Origin: Nemopilema nomurai
Lineage: Eukaryota > Cnidaria > Scyphozoa > Rhizostomeae > Rhizostomatidae
Assembly: GCA_003864495.1 (NCBI GenBank)
Contig: ML133383.1
Span: 3,431,560-3,495,559, forward strand
Length of the DNA: 64,000 nt
Direction: 5' to 3'
Part shown: positions 13,101 to 22,793 of the stretch, in pieces
Numbering within the stretch: position 1 is the first letter of the stretch
Layout: every line of letters starts with the position of its first letter
Notes under the pieces: model-generated
Seen by the model: the letters and a program-made list of their open reading frames with translations, nothing else
Told to the model about the DNA's origin: nothing
Databases searched by the model: none
Program-made: the position numbers and the translations under genes

Positions 13101-16100
13101 TGCTCTCTATCAATGTCAATGTCATAATCATATGCTCTCTGTCAATGTCAGTGTCATAATCATATGCTCTCTGTCAATGTTATGAACTTCTTACAACTGA
13201 TTATTGTCGCTTGCAATTATATCAAATATTTTACCATTTGAACTGCAAGTAAGTTGTCCGTAAGTGAGGTGTGACCAGCAAATGTTTTATTTTATTGTTC
13301 TTAATTATTTTTCTTTAAGCTCTTCATATGCGGGATTTTCAGGTGTCTTATATTTTTTCTTCAAACTTGCATCTGGTTAACAGCGCAAAAGCTACTTCTG
13401 TCCCCAAAGATAATCATGACTTGCCCTTGAATAAACTATTTAAATGGCTGAACAGAAGTTACTGATTTTTTTGGCGCAATGGATCAAATGTTATCAATTC
13501 TTTAGTCGCGTAAAGCATCACAGCTTGTAGTAACTCTCTCATGTGCCATCTAACATCGTAAACTTTTTTTCTAGATGAAAGAATTGCAATCGTCGTGGAT
13601 GCATCCTCCAACATAAAGAATTCTTCTGTTTTCGAGAAACTCAAAAATTCTCTTCTATTGTTTACTTCACTGCACACGTCGCCCAAGAAACACAAGCTTG
13701 GCCTTATCTCGTATGGAAAGGAACCAAGCCTCGATTTGAGTTTTCAAGACGAGCAAGATGAAGAAAGCATAAAAGAGGCTATAAGAGACATGACGTAATT
13801 GAAATTCCCCATTGCATCTTACTATAATCTCAAAACAAAGTCTGCTTATTGTAAAATTCTGCTTATTTTTATTTTATGTGTCAAAATTTTGTGGCCTGGA
13901 AGCGTAGAGCTGATGGCTCTGCAAAAATGTGATTTTCATTAACAATATTGTCTTTTCCATTCATCATGCCGAATTATATGTGGAGAATATTATTGATAGG
14001 TAAAAATACACGATTTTTCACGAACGCTGTCATGGTTTGCTGTTATTGTGAAGCTTGAACTGGAATATGTTTCTAATATACTTGATGGTTTATAATCATG
14101 CTAGAAGTCTTATGCAAATATTCGAAAAGGAGCATACGCGCCAACGCAGCGGTTACATCTGGGTTCGACCCCTCAAGCCTAACCTTTATAAATGCAAAAT
14201 GAAGTAAGATCTTTTGCCACCTTTTCAAACAGTTGCTTAAACTGTTTGTAGTTATTCAATGTCTTTATCTAGTTTATCATTCAAAGTACTTCAATTTTCA
14301 GATATACTGGTACAGAACCCAACTTAACAAAAGCTATTGAATTTGCTGGAGAAAAGCTATTTGATACTGGTTTGGGGAAGAGGCAGCATCTAAAAGAAGT
14401 GTTGGTACTTTTGATAGGAGGAGATCATGAAATAACGGAAAGAGTGCGTCTAATGATTGGGTATATGAAAATGAGAGGTTTGTTACTTTTTCAACGTAGC
14501 TTTTATAAAAGATAAACCTAGCCTACTATAATGCAAAATTCGACTTTTTTGATAATTCCAGAGCGACGAAACTCTATTAGCGAAGCTCCTAAAAGAAGGG
14601 GAGCTATAGGGAAGGAAAATCTTCAAATTTAATCTATAGGAGACAGCATCAATTCAAAGAGATTTAACCAACTTTTCTTGTGGCCGCTATGGTAATATTG
14701 TAATATACAGGCAGTAGAAATCCAGTTCCATGTAACTCGTCTATTTCCAAAAAAGCATCCTGTTGCATCATACCATGTCCACGTGTAGGGTTCTAATAAG
14801 ACTGGTTTTCGCTTAAGGGATCAAGGTGTACTGCGTTGGCATTTCGAAGAAGCCGATGTTCGATGCCACGCAACAGAAACTGCTAGCGTCCAGTCCCAGC
14901 GCGATTCACGTCCTGTCCCTGACCTACCCAAGCTTGAGTCAGATGCCAGCACTCCTGGAGCGCATGCTGCAAGGAGGTATGCTTTCTGCACTGTGTTGCC
15001 TGTAGAGAAATGCTCTTTCATGGCCATATACAAATTTTTATTCTAGTTGCTTGCTTGCAAAATTGCATTCATTATTCAAACTATAGGGACATTTGCTCCA
15101 AAGTAGTGAGTCGTTGATTGGCTCATCTTAAAAGTTTTCATCATGTACTGGCTTTGGAGTTTGTTCATCTGAATCCATAACTGGCGTTCTATTTGGCAAT
15201 TATTCTATTTCAATTGTTAATCTTGTGTTAGCACATTGAATAAGCTCTAGCATTTTCTTGTTACTAAGGAAGTATTCTGCCACTTTAGAAACGCCTTCAG
15301 ATCATACTTTATTTCCCTCATAGACCCACGTCAGTATTTATACCGCTCTCTTTCAATTGAATCATTTTTATTGTGATATGGATTGGGAACAATGTTCATT
15401 TGCACTTTATTTAATATCAACACAAGTAGTTTTGCACGTAGCCTTGCGTTTGTATTGAGTTTACTGCAGCTAATGGCCATGAAAAAAGATGAAATAATAT
15501 ATTATAAAGCTGTTCAAGTGCTCGATTGCTAAGGTTTAAAAATGACATATATTATTTCTTTACATCGTTGTGTTTTAGAAGTTGAAGTGGTTTCAAACTC
15601 ACGAAAGTTAGGAGCTGGTATTTTGACAAAAGAGGACAAGAGCAAAGCGGACAGAATTAAGGAAAATAAAGAGGAAGAAAAGGAAAAGAGAAAGAAAGAA
15701 AAGGAGAAGGAGAAAGAAAAGGAAAAAGAAGAAGAGAAAAAGGAAGAGCAAAGGAAAAAGAAGGAACGAGAAGAAAAGAAAGAAGAGCAAGAGAAGAAAA
15801 AAGAGGATCAAGAAAAGAAGAGAAAAGAGAAAGCAAAGATGCAACAAAAGGCAAAAGATAAGAAGAAAAGGAAGAAGGAAAGGAAGAAACCAACAAACAG
15901 TCTTACAACTGAGAGGTTTCGAACGCAGCCGCGGCAAAATCCGACTCAAATACCTCAACCCGGTTGGCCTTGGGGTATTTCAGTGAAGCATCAGCCGAGT
16001 CAGAGCAGCAGGGGTAGGTCAAATATTGTAGAGGAGGATGCGCAGTACATTAGTCCAGTTGAAGCAAGCTATGACAGAGACAGAGAGAAACGCGTTCGTA

Positions 16101-16636
16101 TAGCAGCTCCATATGAGGGTGGCTTAGAAAGGAGGCATGGCGAAAGAGAACTGTACACAGATCCTTTGTACGAAGAAGACTCACAAATTGTGGTACGTGG
16201 AGCTGAAGTTGCTTTGGCAAATGCCACCCGTCGATCCTTGCTGTTTCTATGATCTATGCGTTGCTATAATTTGCTTTTTGCATGAGTAACATAAGAGTTG
16301 TCTTATGAGCCGAATAATTCAACAATTGCCCTAATCAGGTGTCTTTTATTTCAATTCACCGACATTTTGAATGGTTGGTGCAGCAAAAGTTACCCTACTT
16401 GAAGTCTAAGTTCAGGAATATTCTAATAATGTATTTTCTTGTTTTTATTGTTGATCGTCACTGCCCGAGAGTGTCTGTGGGACTTTGAATACTAGTTTGT
16501 GATTATATGATGCATTGTTGATTGAAGCCAAGAATCACAGAGAAGCCCCATCGTGGCTAGATAACCTGCTTTGCTTGCTGATCCTTTACTCATCCAAAAT
16601 GATTTGCTTGTTTCTTTGCAGAATGACACAAGGTAA
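141..16636 (+). CDS. Giant Gly/His-rich silk-like protein with vWA domain and K/E tail (5' incomplete)
   Basis: Spliced gene of which twelve exons are visible: 141-290, 749-1027, 1139-1186, 1552-2415, 2908-3065, 3273-4617, 5811-11764, 13575-13794, 14302-14477, 14818-14976, 15579-16192, 16622-16636. All have AG/GT borders and their phases agree throughout if one base is missing near 7960-7975. Together they give about 3,330 codons; the start lies left of the window. Order of parts: Gly-rich, basic, helical, Gly-rich, charged, Gly/Ala repeats, Ala-rich helix, His/Asp-rich, GGH repeats, acidic/His-rich, Pro-rich, Lys-rich, vWA, Lys/Glu coiled coil, and a short last exon ending in NDTR. Composition suggests an extracellular, self-assembling, metal-binding structural protein (capsule, spine, thread or skeletal matrix); this is inference, since the signal peptide is not in the window. 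I do not recognise the family. Confidence 0.8.
1552..2415 (+). CDS. Basic, non-repetitive exon of the giant gene
   Basis: A single 864-base exon, phase 1 to phase 1, rich in Lys, Arg, Thr and Ser, with several dibasic runs such as SRKR and QKRR. It carries no glycine runs, unlike its neighbours. The donor is TTTG/GTAAAG at 2415. If the intron is retained, the frame continues only six codons to a stop at 2435, so an alternative C-terminus is possible. The acceptor at 1549-1551 reads ctag. The dibasic runs could be processing sites or polyanion-binding patches; that is speculation. Confidence 0.65.
2908..4617 (+). CDS. Helical segment followed by Gly-rich block and charged tail, giant gene exons 5-6
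   Basis: Exon 2908-3065 encodes a heptad-like helix (NSLQKLENAVNTINSRLEQ) running into a Gln/Ala-rich stretch. Exon 3273-4617 continues the helix (LDRLNSAISDMAKEKA, then IKSLQEQLANVAAKVEK), then gives Gly/Ala repeats including two near-identical copies of ALGGLGLGGGGGAGG, and ends in an Asp/Glu/Lys-rich segment and a basic segment. The paired helices could drive oligomerisation, with Gly-rich blocks as elastic or beta domains. The donor at 4617 is phase 1. Confidence 0.7.
5811..11764 (+). CDS. 5.95-kb exon: Gly/Ala repeats, His/Asp block, GGH repeats, Pro-rich and Lys-rich regions
   Basis: Very large internal exon, with acceptor ttatttgcag at 5801-5810 and donor GTGGCAG/GTAATC at 11764. In order it encodes GGLGGAN and GGAAGAG repeats (5811-6170), an Ala-rich helix (about 6600-6740), a His/Asp-rich block with clusters such as HHDDHHDSHH (about 6800-7000), GGHGGGFGGGHGG repeats (about 7590-7960) and GGHGGGH repeats (about 8190-8265). 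A mixed His/acidic region follows, then a Pro-rich stretch (about 9940-10400), then Lys/Arg/Ser-rich sequence. The reading frame changes by one base between 7921 and 7975. Histidine clusters of this density bind Zn, Cu or Ni in known proteins; here that is inferred from composition alone. Confidence 0.8.
5886..6170 (+). repeat. Coding tandem repeats (36-base GGLGGANGLGGA units and 18-base GGAAGA units)
   Basis: From about 5886 to 5995 the unit GGCGGCCTGGGTGGTGCTAA recurs with variation, encoding GGLGGAN/GLGGA. From about 6056 to 6160 the 18-base unit GGTGCTGGCGGGGCGGCT recurs, encoding GAGGAA and later GAGGSA. Period is a multiple of three, so length changes keep frame. Confidence 0.8.
7590..7965 (+). 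repeat. Coding GGH/GGF tandem repeat array
   Basis: About twenty imperfect 18-24-base units related to GGTGGCGGCCATGGAGGTGG, encoding GGGHGG with interspersed GGF, GGD and SGG. A second cluster with a 12-base unit GGCGGAGGGCAT lies at about 8188-8262. Such arrays are prone to assembly collapse, and the frame break lies at the end of this one. Confidence 0.85.
7921..7975 (+). other. Apparent one-base frame break inside the GGH repeat exon
   Basis: The repeat frame is open and glycine/histidine-rich up to GGTGASGG at about 7970. After that the sensible frame (FGHGGDGGGHGG and onward, more than 1,200 codons open) lies one base earlier. The downstream frame has a TGA at about 7919-7921, so the switch must occur after that point, most likely in the run GGAGGG at 7969-7974. 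Exon length also requires one extra base for the 11764 donor to fit the next exon's phase. A lost G in the assembly, or a real frameshift allele, explains it. Confidence 0.75.
12436..13190 (+). repeat. Intronic minisatellite, 24 copies of a 26/32-base unit
   Basis: In the intron between exons ending 11764 and starting 13575. Unit: CTCTCT, then GTCAAT once or twice, then GTCATAATCATATG. Copies with two GTCAAT are 32 bases and copies with one are 26. I count 24 copies of the CATAATCAT core between 12453 and 13164. Tail variants CATATGCTCTCT, CATGTGTTTT and CATATATTTGCC are interspersed, and a block with the TATTTGCC variant recurs at about 12530 and 12895, so whole blocks were duplicated. Confidence 0.92.
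13575..14976 (+). CDS. von Willebrand factor A domain of the giant gene (three exons)
   Basis: Exons 13575-13794, 14302-14477 and 14818-14976 together encode about 185 residues of vWA fold. Seen in order: first strand and metal motif (IAIVVDASSNIKN), a second strand HKLGLISYG, helix and loop TGTEPNLTKAIEFAG carrying the conserved Thr, strand VLVLLIGGDHE with the conserved Asp, and strand IKVYCVGISKK. vWA domains mediate protein-protein adhesion through a metal site. The first MIDAS motif is normally DxSxS but reads DASSN here, so coordination may be altered. Junction phases 2 and 1 match across the introns. Confidence 0.82.
15579..16636 (+). CDS. Lys/Glu-rich helical tail and last exon of the giant gene
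   Basis: Exon 15579-16192 starts EVEVVSNSRKLGAG, then has about 90 residues made almost only of Lys, Glu, Arg and Gln (predicted single alpha-helix or coiled coil), then a Pro/Gln-rich and an acidic/Tyr-containing end. Acceptor tgttttag at 15571-15578; donor ATTGTG/GTACGT at 16192. The last exon, 16622-16636, adds NDTR and a TAA stop. If the last intron is retained, the protein ends at a stop at about 16252. Charged single helices act as rigid spacers in other proteins; the role here is unknown. Confidence 0.65.
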
Positions 16637-17720
16637 CACTTCCAATCGTCCGGTGCTTAAACACGCGAGAACTCCTTCCCTGCGGCAGCAACGCGAGTCC
16701 TCCGCACACCAAACGTCCAATTACTAATTGGTCAGATGTAATGTGACTTGAATTGGCCACATCGACCAGCAGGGAAGATTCGTGGATAAAGACATTGACA
16801 GTAAAGAAACGGATGCATGCGCGAGCAAGCGTTATAGAGTTACGGCAATAACCCGTCCAGGTGCCTGCCAGAAAGACATAGAGTGGACTGGACACTAGGC
16901 AGATGCGCTCAACTTTGTAGTTCTCATGGTATGCTTAGGAATCTAATGCGCCTTCTTAGTTCTCCGCAATTCAATTGAACACCCATTAGGAGTCTTGAAT
17001 AGTCAAGAAAAAGTTTGTCTGATGGTACGATTCGCAGTGCTTACCATCAGTTCAAGCATTTAAGGGTTTCCGTTCCATTTTGTTATTGGATAATTATTGG
17101 AATGGGTTATTGGATAATTATTTCGCTCTGACTCCGACCTCCTATGTTCTCCGTAAATGAAGGCTAGGGGAAATTTCAGTTTTAGGTTGGAGCTTAAACT
17201 GTAAATTAATGAATTTTAGGGCTTTGAGTTATTTTAGTTATTTGAGTTATTTCTTAACTTAACTGACATAAAAGTCTAATTTCGTTTTAGAAAGTGTAAA
17301 TTTAATTTTCTTCTTCTTTTGTTTGTGCTCTGTCCTCAACCTGAACTCCTTATGAAAACTTTCAAGTTGTGTGCCTCTTGTGATTTTAAGTAAACTGGTT
17401 TTCTCAGAACTTTGAATGGGCTAGCTCAGCAATAGTCCTGACTCAAGACTACACTTCCTGCTACTCTACGTTCAGTGCTAGCGGTGTTATTAGCAAGATC
17501 AGTAAATATGTTTCAGAAAACCCATGTCATTCCACGTTGGGTGCAATGAAATTCCAAAATGAAATATGACGCTGCATAGAGCAGATTTCTAACAGGAAAC
17601 AACAACAACACGTTGACAACTGTGCCTCATTTTGACTCTCCTAATTACACTGCCGATCACCTCAAAATGAATTATTATCGCTAAATTAACAAATCCCTTG
17701 TAGTGCTTATTTGCAGATCT

Positions 17721-17763
17721 GTTGTTGTTGCGGTTGTCTTTGTTGTTGTTGTTGTTGTTGTTG
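17721..17763. repeat. (GTT)n microsatellite
   Basis: GTT units interrupted once by CGGTTGTCT, in intergenic DNA. Confidence 0.9.
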
Positions 17764-18355
17764 CTTTTGATGGTGAGATTAGCAGTTTCCTCGTATCATT
17801 GGACAGGGCACAAAAATGATCAATCTTTGTATTCCCTCGTGCATTCCATAAATCAAAAGTAGCATTGCTACAGCAAGTAAACATATTCACTGCAACAGCT
17901 AGGCAACAACGACATCAAGCAAATTGCGATTCGCGGAATAACTCCATTGAGCGCGGGTTTTCCCAACAGAAAGTAATCCGATACAAGATATGTAATCCGA
18001 TACCTGTGCTTGGGCTTAAACTAAGCTCAAAGTATTCGCTTCCGGCTCATATGCGGAATGGATAAAACTGTGGAGACTCCATGGTAAGGTATTGCTGTTT
18101 AGTTGTCACATTTGGAGTACGGCTGGCACTTACAACATTTGAACCATTTTGTACCGTATTTTGACTGGTTTAGAAGCGCGTTGTGTAGGTTTCATACACT
18201 TGCATTCAGACTGTTGGACTCTTGCAACAAGGAAGTGATGTGGCCTTATTACAACAAACCGACAGAAGAGCCAGCTATGCACATTTTGGGGTATACGAAA
18301 GGTCTAAATGGCCTTCAACGATCTCCACAAACCAGAGTAGGTTGATGATTGAATA

Positions 18356-18388
18356 TTCTAATGAATGTATGATACACATTCATTAGAA
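18356..18388. repeat. Perfect 13-base hairpin
   Basis: TTCTAATGAATGT at 18356-18368 is the exact reverse complement of 18376-18388, with a 7-base loop. It lies between genes and is followed by no T-run. Confidence 0.8.
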
Positions 18389-19375
18389 ACAACGAAACGC
18401 GTCCTTGATACTACCCAGAGAGGCACTCGGTGATTCTAGCGAGTTGTATTGCGGGGTTGGATGAGGGAGCTGGGGTGAGTAGTATTGGATGCTGTTTAAT
18501 GACATATTTTTGTTTCTTGTGTTACCATTTGGGGGTTATTGTAAATAAGGCTACCATTTTAAGTTGCAGGTTTTAGCATTTTAGCGTTGGCCTTCTTTGA
18601 CCGTGACTGAACCTCGTTAGGCCTTGATGGGAGTTCTCCGAGGTTGATCCCCGAGGGTGACAACCAAGTGTCCCACCCCCCTAACCTTGAATCTTTGAGC
18701 ATTGAAGCGAAAATTGAATTGACATTTCCTCTCAATGATGGTATACTGAAGCATCCCTGAATATGATTGCTTGATTTTGCTTCCCAATTGAAAGCACGTC
18801 AGCATTGGCGCGCCGAAGGTTGATTAAAGATAGTTAATCATAGCGTGCAAATTTTACACTCTAGTACCATAGTGGTTTCTTTGTAACTACTGACCGCTGT
18901 TATAGTTGTTTCAACTTTTACCGACAGGCACACCCCCTACTTCGGCATGCCTCTGGTCGTCATCATGCGGTTTCCCATGTCACAAGTACGGAGATTGCAT
19001 GTTTGGCCAACTGTTTAAAAGGAGGAATGAATAAATCAATACTAGAAGAATGGCACCGCAACGAATCTACTGTGAAAGCCAAGCAATTTGAAGCGGGTCG
19101 ATTTCACACTATTCTTGAACCGCAGCTGTGCTTGGAAACAACGATCGTCTCCAGAAAAGTTTCCAATTTCAATAAAAAAAGTTCCTGATACGAACTATAC
19201 TGAAGATTGCGGTAAGAAAGTGATGAATTTCAATTCTATGGGTAACTTTTTCAAAATATCTGGCTCTTTGGTTACATCGAGACTTTGTACCAGTGTGCCA
19301 GTAGAGTGGTTTAGTCACGCCCACGAATGGCCTAATAATGTTTCAAACGAGGCAATTTAAACATTGCCGAAAGCA

Positions 19376-20780
19376 ATGGAGGACAAAGGTCGTAATTCAA
19401 ACACTTGTGTCTTCGAGTTAGCGATAGAAAGGATGGAGAAAGACGAAGGGCAAGAGAACGAAGCATTTGTTCGCGACGACGAATTCACTTGTGAATCACA
19501 CGTAGTTGGAAAAGATTGCAATAATGCTGGAAGCTGCGAGGCAAAGGCAACTAAACCAAAGAAATATAATCTCGACCGCCTGTTCCTCAAAAGGTTTTTC
19601 CTTTGCAGCAAAATAATTTTCCCTAAGGTGATCTGCAAGCCTACGATTTTATTCATTCTCCTGCTTGTTGCATCGGTTTTCCAACAGTATATAATTTACA
19701 ATGTCGGGCTTATTCCAAGCAGATTCTTCAAAGTTCTTGGCGCTAAAGACAAGAAGGGCTTCAGGCCGCTGGTCTTTACAGCTGTTTACTTTATCGTCGC
19801 TATCGCCTTGGGCAACAGCACAGTAAAGTATATCTCAGGAGTGCTATACGTACAGTGGAGAGATGCTATTACAACCAGATTGCACAGGAAATACTTTTTT
19901 CTTGAAACTTTCTTCCACATCAACACGAAAGAGCAAAGGATCGACAATGCAGATCAGAGAATGACACAAGATGTCGACAAGTTTAGTCAACAGTTCAGCG
20001 AGATTAGCTCCAAGCTTATAATATCGCCGTTCACGATTGCATATTATTCATATCAATGTTTTTCGAGCACTGGTTACTTTGGACCAGTGAGCATTTATGT
20101 TTATTTTGTCCTTGGGTCTATCATTAATCGCGTCATCATGTCACCAATTGTGTCACTGGTTGTGCAGCAGGAGAAGAATGAGGGTGATTTCCGTTTCAAG
20201 CATGTCAATATAAGGACGAATTCCGAATCCATTGCTTTCTTGCAAGGGTCGAAAATTGAGGGGGAAAAAGTGAACACCAAACTACAGCAGCTTTTGAAGA
20301 TTCAGCAGACGATAGTTAATTTTGAGTTCTGGTTGAACCTCAGTGTTAATTTGTTTGATTACCTTGGCTCTGTTCTGAGCTATTTTGTGATTGCTATTCC
20401 GATTTTTGCTGGAAGCTACGATGACCTGAACTCTGTTCAGCTGAGTTCACTGATAAGTAAAAATGCATTTGTTTCCATGTATCTCATAAACTGTTTCAGC
20501 ACATTGATGGACCTAGCTAGTAAGATCACTGATATTGCTGGGTACACACATCGTATTGGAGAGTTTCATGAGCAGCTGGACAGTCAAAGCAAAGAATGCA
20601 AGAATAGTAATGATTGCTTTGAACGCAAATGTGAAGCCAATGCAGAATCTCATGGACAAAGTATTTTTTATGACTTGCGATCAGTAACATACTCACCAAC
20701 TGGCTCCTCCAAGAATTTAATGGAAAATATGAATATGACCATTATAAGCGGCAAGAGCATCCTCATAATGGGGGCAACTG
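19376..20780 (+). CDS. ABCD4: ABCD4 exon 1: transmembrane domain to start of Walker A
   Basis: One 1,405-base exon holds the whole membrane domain, beginning RLFLKRFFLCSKIIFPKV and running to MGATG at the donor GGGGCAACTG/GTAAGT. The intron cuts Walker A between its first and second glycines. The N-terminal 50 residues are charged and do not match the usual short ABCD4 leader. Confidence 0.88.
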
Positions 20781-21772
20781 GTAAGTCTGCTTTCTTCAAC
20801 AACTGCTGCCTGTTTTGTGGGACTGTGCAGGGTGGAATTGAAAAGGAGGGGGTGGGGTGTTGGATGCTGATCTGTCAAGTGCATTTCTCAAAATGATATT
20901 CTCCTGAATGAATTATTGGGGTGCAACTATCATCCTAGATTTTCTTGCATGCACTTATCATTCTTGTTCTAATCCCTTCATGGACTATTTTACATTTAAT
21001 ATTCTCAAATGGAGACATCCTTGCAATTACTTGCTCAATGAAATAGATCTAAATGAACATTGTTTTTTAGAAATGCATAAAAATTTTGTCCTTATTTTTG
21101 TGCTGACATGCTGCCATAATTAATTGCATTGAAGGCAAAGTTATTAGCGTTAGCTGCTGAAAATGTAATGTATTTTATTCACCAAGCCTAGTACATTGTA
21201 ATTTCTATCTTAGGAACAGGAAAGAGCTCTTTGCTACGACTTCTCAGGAATCTTTGGCAGCCAGAATCTGGAGAGGTGAACTTATTTTTGAGAATCGACC
21301 CAAGGAATATCTATTTCCTACCTCAGAGATGTTTCCTTACATCAGGCTCATTATTTGATCAGGTATGGACTCTAAATATGATCATTCAATATTTCAGACA
21401 CCATATCTAACTTATGGGGTATTACACTAATATGATTTCATGGACGGTGTTTCTGCTTTGTACAACATTTCTGTTATTAAAGTATTTTAGACAAATGAAC
21501 ATCAATTACTTTTGAGAAGGGGCATTATTTTTTTCATGTTAATAAAGACTTACCTTGAGCAGGTTAAATAGAAAATGGATCAGCCTAGAGATGCATTGTG
21601 GATAGTTTTTGCCATATTGTCTCATGTTTTGTTTCTTTATTTACTTTGGTTACATTTTCTTTTCTCTATAGATCATAAGATCTTAAGATTATTATCTGTG
21701 CTTATGTTTAGAATCCTATAATTTATTCCTTTGACTGATTGATTGGTTTGTTTGGTTGTTTTCTCTATTTTA

Positions 21773-21851
<79 letters not shown>

Positions 21852-22673
21852 AATTCACTCTATTGTCACATTTCAAAGAGATGTCTGCAACCTTTTCAAG
21901 TAATTTCACTCTTTTGAACAGCCAATTTCTATTTTCTTTTTAGGTCATGTATCCACTTGAAGTTGATAAAGGTTCTGACACAGTATACATTGAAAAGCAG
22001 AAAGCACAAGCACTTCAGTGTATCAAAGATGTTGGCCTTGGGTCACTTGTTGATAGAATCAATGGCTTGGAAACAAATTTTGGTAATGAATGGTACAGTG
22101 TGTTGTCCCCTGGAGAAATGCAAAGGCTTTCATTTGCAAGAATTTTCTTCCACAAGCCAAAACTAGCAAGTAAGGACAGGCTTTTTAGGCAAATTGCCTA
22201 ATTTTTGTTTAAAGGAATTTTACTACTTTTTTTTTGATTTTACAATTCTTGTCTTGCAAGATCACACTATTGCATTGCAATTTTTCCAACCCTACTGAAC
22301 ATAGAACATAGCTAAATACTCCAAATTTTGATGTTTATTGTTTAGGGTGTGAATATTTTGAGATGCAAACGCTTTCATGGCATTTATGTGGTTTTGCTAA
22401 AAGTATATATTTATATTATGTTTTAAACTTAATGAAAGAGTAGGTTTGTTGTTGGGTAAGTTTTGTGTCAAAGCAGTGAATTCAATTTCAGTTCTTGATG
22501 AGCCAACAAGTGCCCTTGGGGAAGAAGAAGAGGAGTGTTTTTACTTGTTCTGCAAACAGTTGAATATAACATTGATAAGTGTTGGACATAGAGAAAGTCT
22601 GATGTCATACCATGAACATCTGCTGATGCTAAAAGGTGATGGCACTTGGCAATTTAAAGAGTTGCAGCCATAA
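19376..22673 (+). CDS. ABCD4: ABC transporter D4-type half transporter
   Basis: Four exons: 19376-20780, 21214-21362, 21944-22169, 22492-22673, with phases agreeing at all junctions; 653 residues (family about 606). ABCD4 exports cobalamin from the lysosome with LMBD1; this role is family knowledge. The membrane half has about six hydrophobic segments and the ABCD4-like motif NADQRMTQDVDKF, then EGDFRFKH and SKNAFVSMYLINCF. The ATP-binding half has Walker A GATGTGKSS across the first junction, signature LSPGEMQR, Walker B ILDEPTSAL and switch SVGHR. ATG at 19376 is the first in frame; it gives a 50-residue hydrophilic N-terminal extension. A polyadenylation hexamer AATAAA lies at 22788-22793. 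ABCD1-3 paralogues fit less well. Confidence 0.9.
21776..21850. repeat. (GAT)25 microsatellite in an ABCD4 intron
   Basis: Seventy-five bases of uninterrupted GAT trinucleotides, in the intron between exons ending 21362 and starting 21944. Perfect runs of this length usually vary between individuals. Confidence 0.97.
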
Positions 22674-22793
22674 TTAGACATCAAATGACTGCAATGGGCA
22701 GAAATTACTGGTATGAAGTATTTCTCTATTTTGTTGTAGTTTTCAGTGACTTTGATTTACTCAAATCAAATTTTTAAATATATATAGAATAAA

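Larger units (their letters stand above)
16637..19375. other. Intergenic stretch between the giant gene and ABCD4
   Basis: No open frame here has coding character or domain resemblance. It should hold the 3' UTR of the giant gene and the promoter/5' UTR of ABCD4. It contains an interrupted GTT microsatellite at 17721-17763 and a perfect 13-base hairpin at 18356-18388. Confidence 0.6.

Noticed and set aside
12436..13190. Regular repeats considered as a CRISPR array
   Set aside because: There are no unique spacers; units are directly adjacent and vary by a hexamer, in an animal intron.
14150..14190. GGTTCGACCCC, like a tRNA B box
   Set aside because: The surrounding bases do not fold into a T arm with matching stem or an acceptor stem, and no A box is seen at the right distance.
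15608..15958. Leu/Phe/Ser-rich minus frame resembling a membrane protein
   Set aside because: It is the reverse complement of the Lys/Glu-rich tail exon, so its hydrophobicity is a codon artefact.
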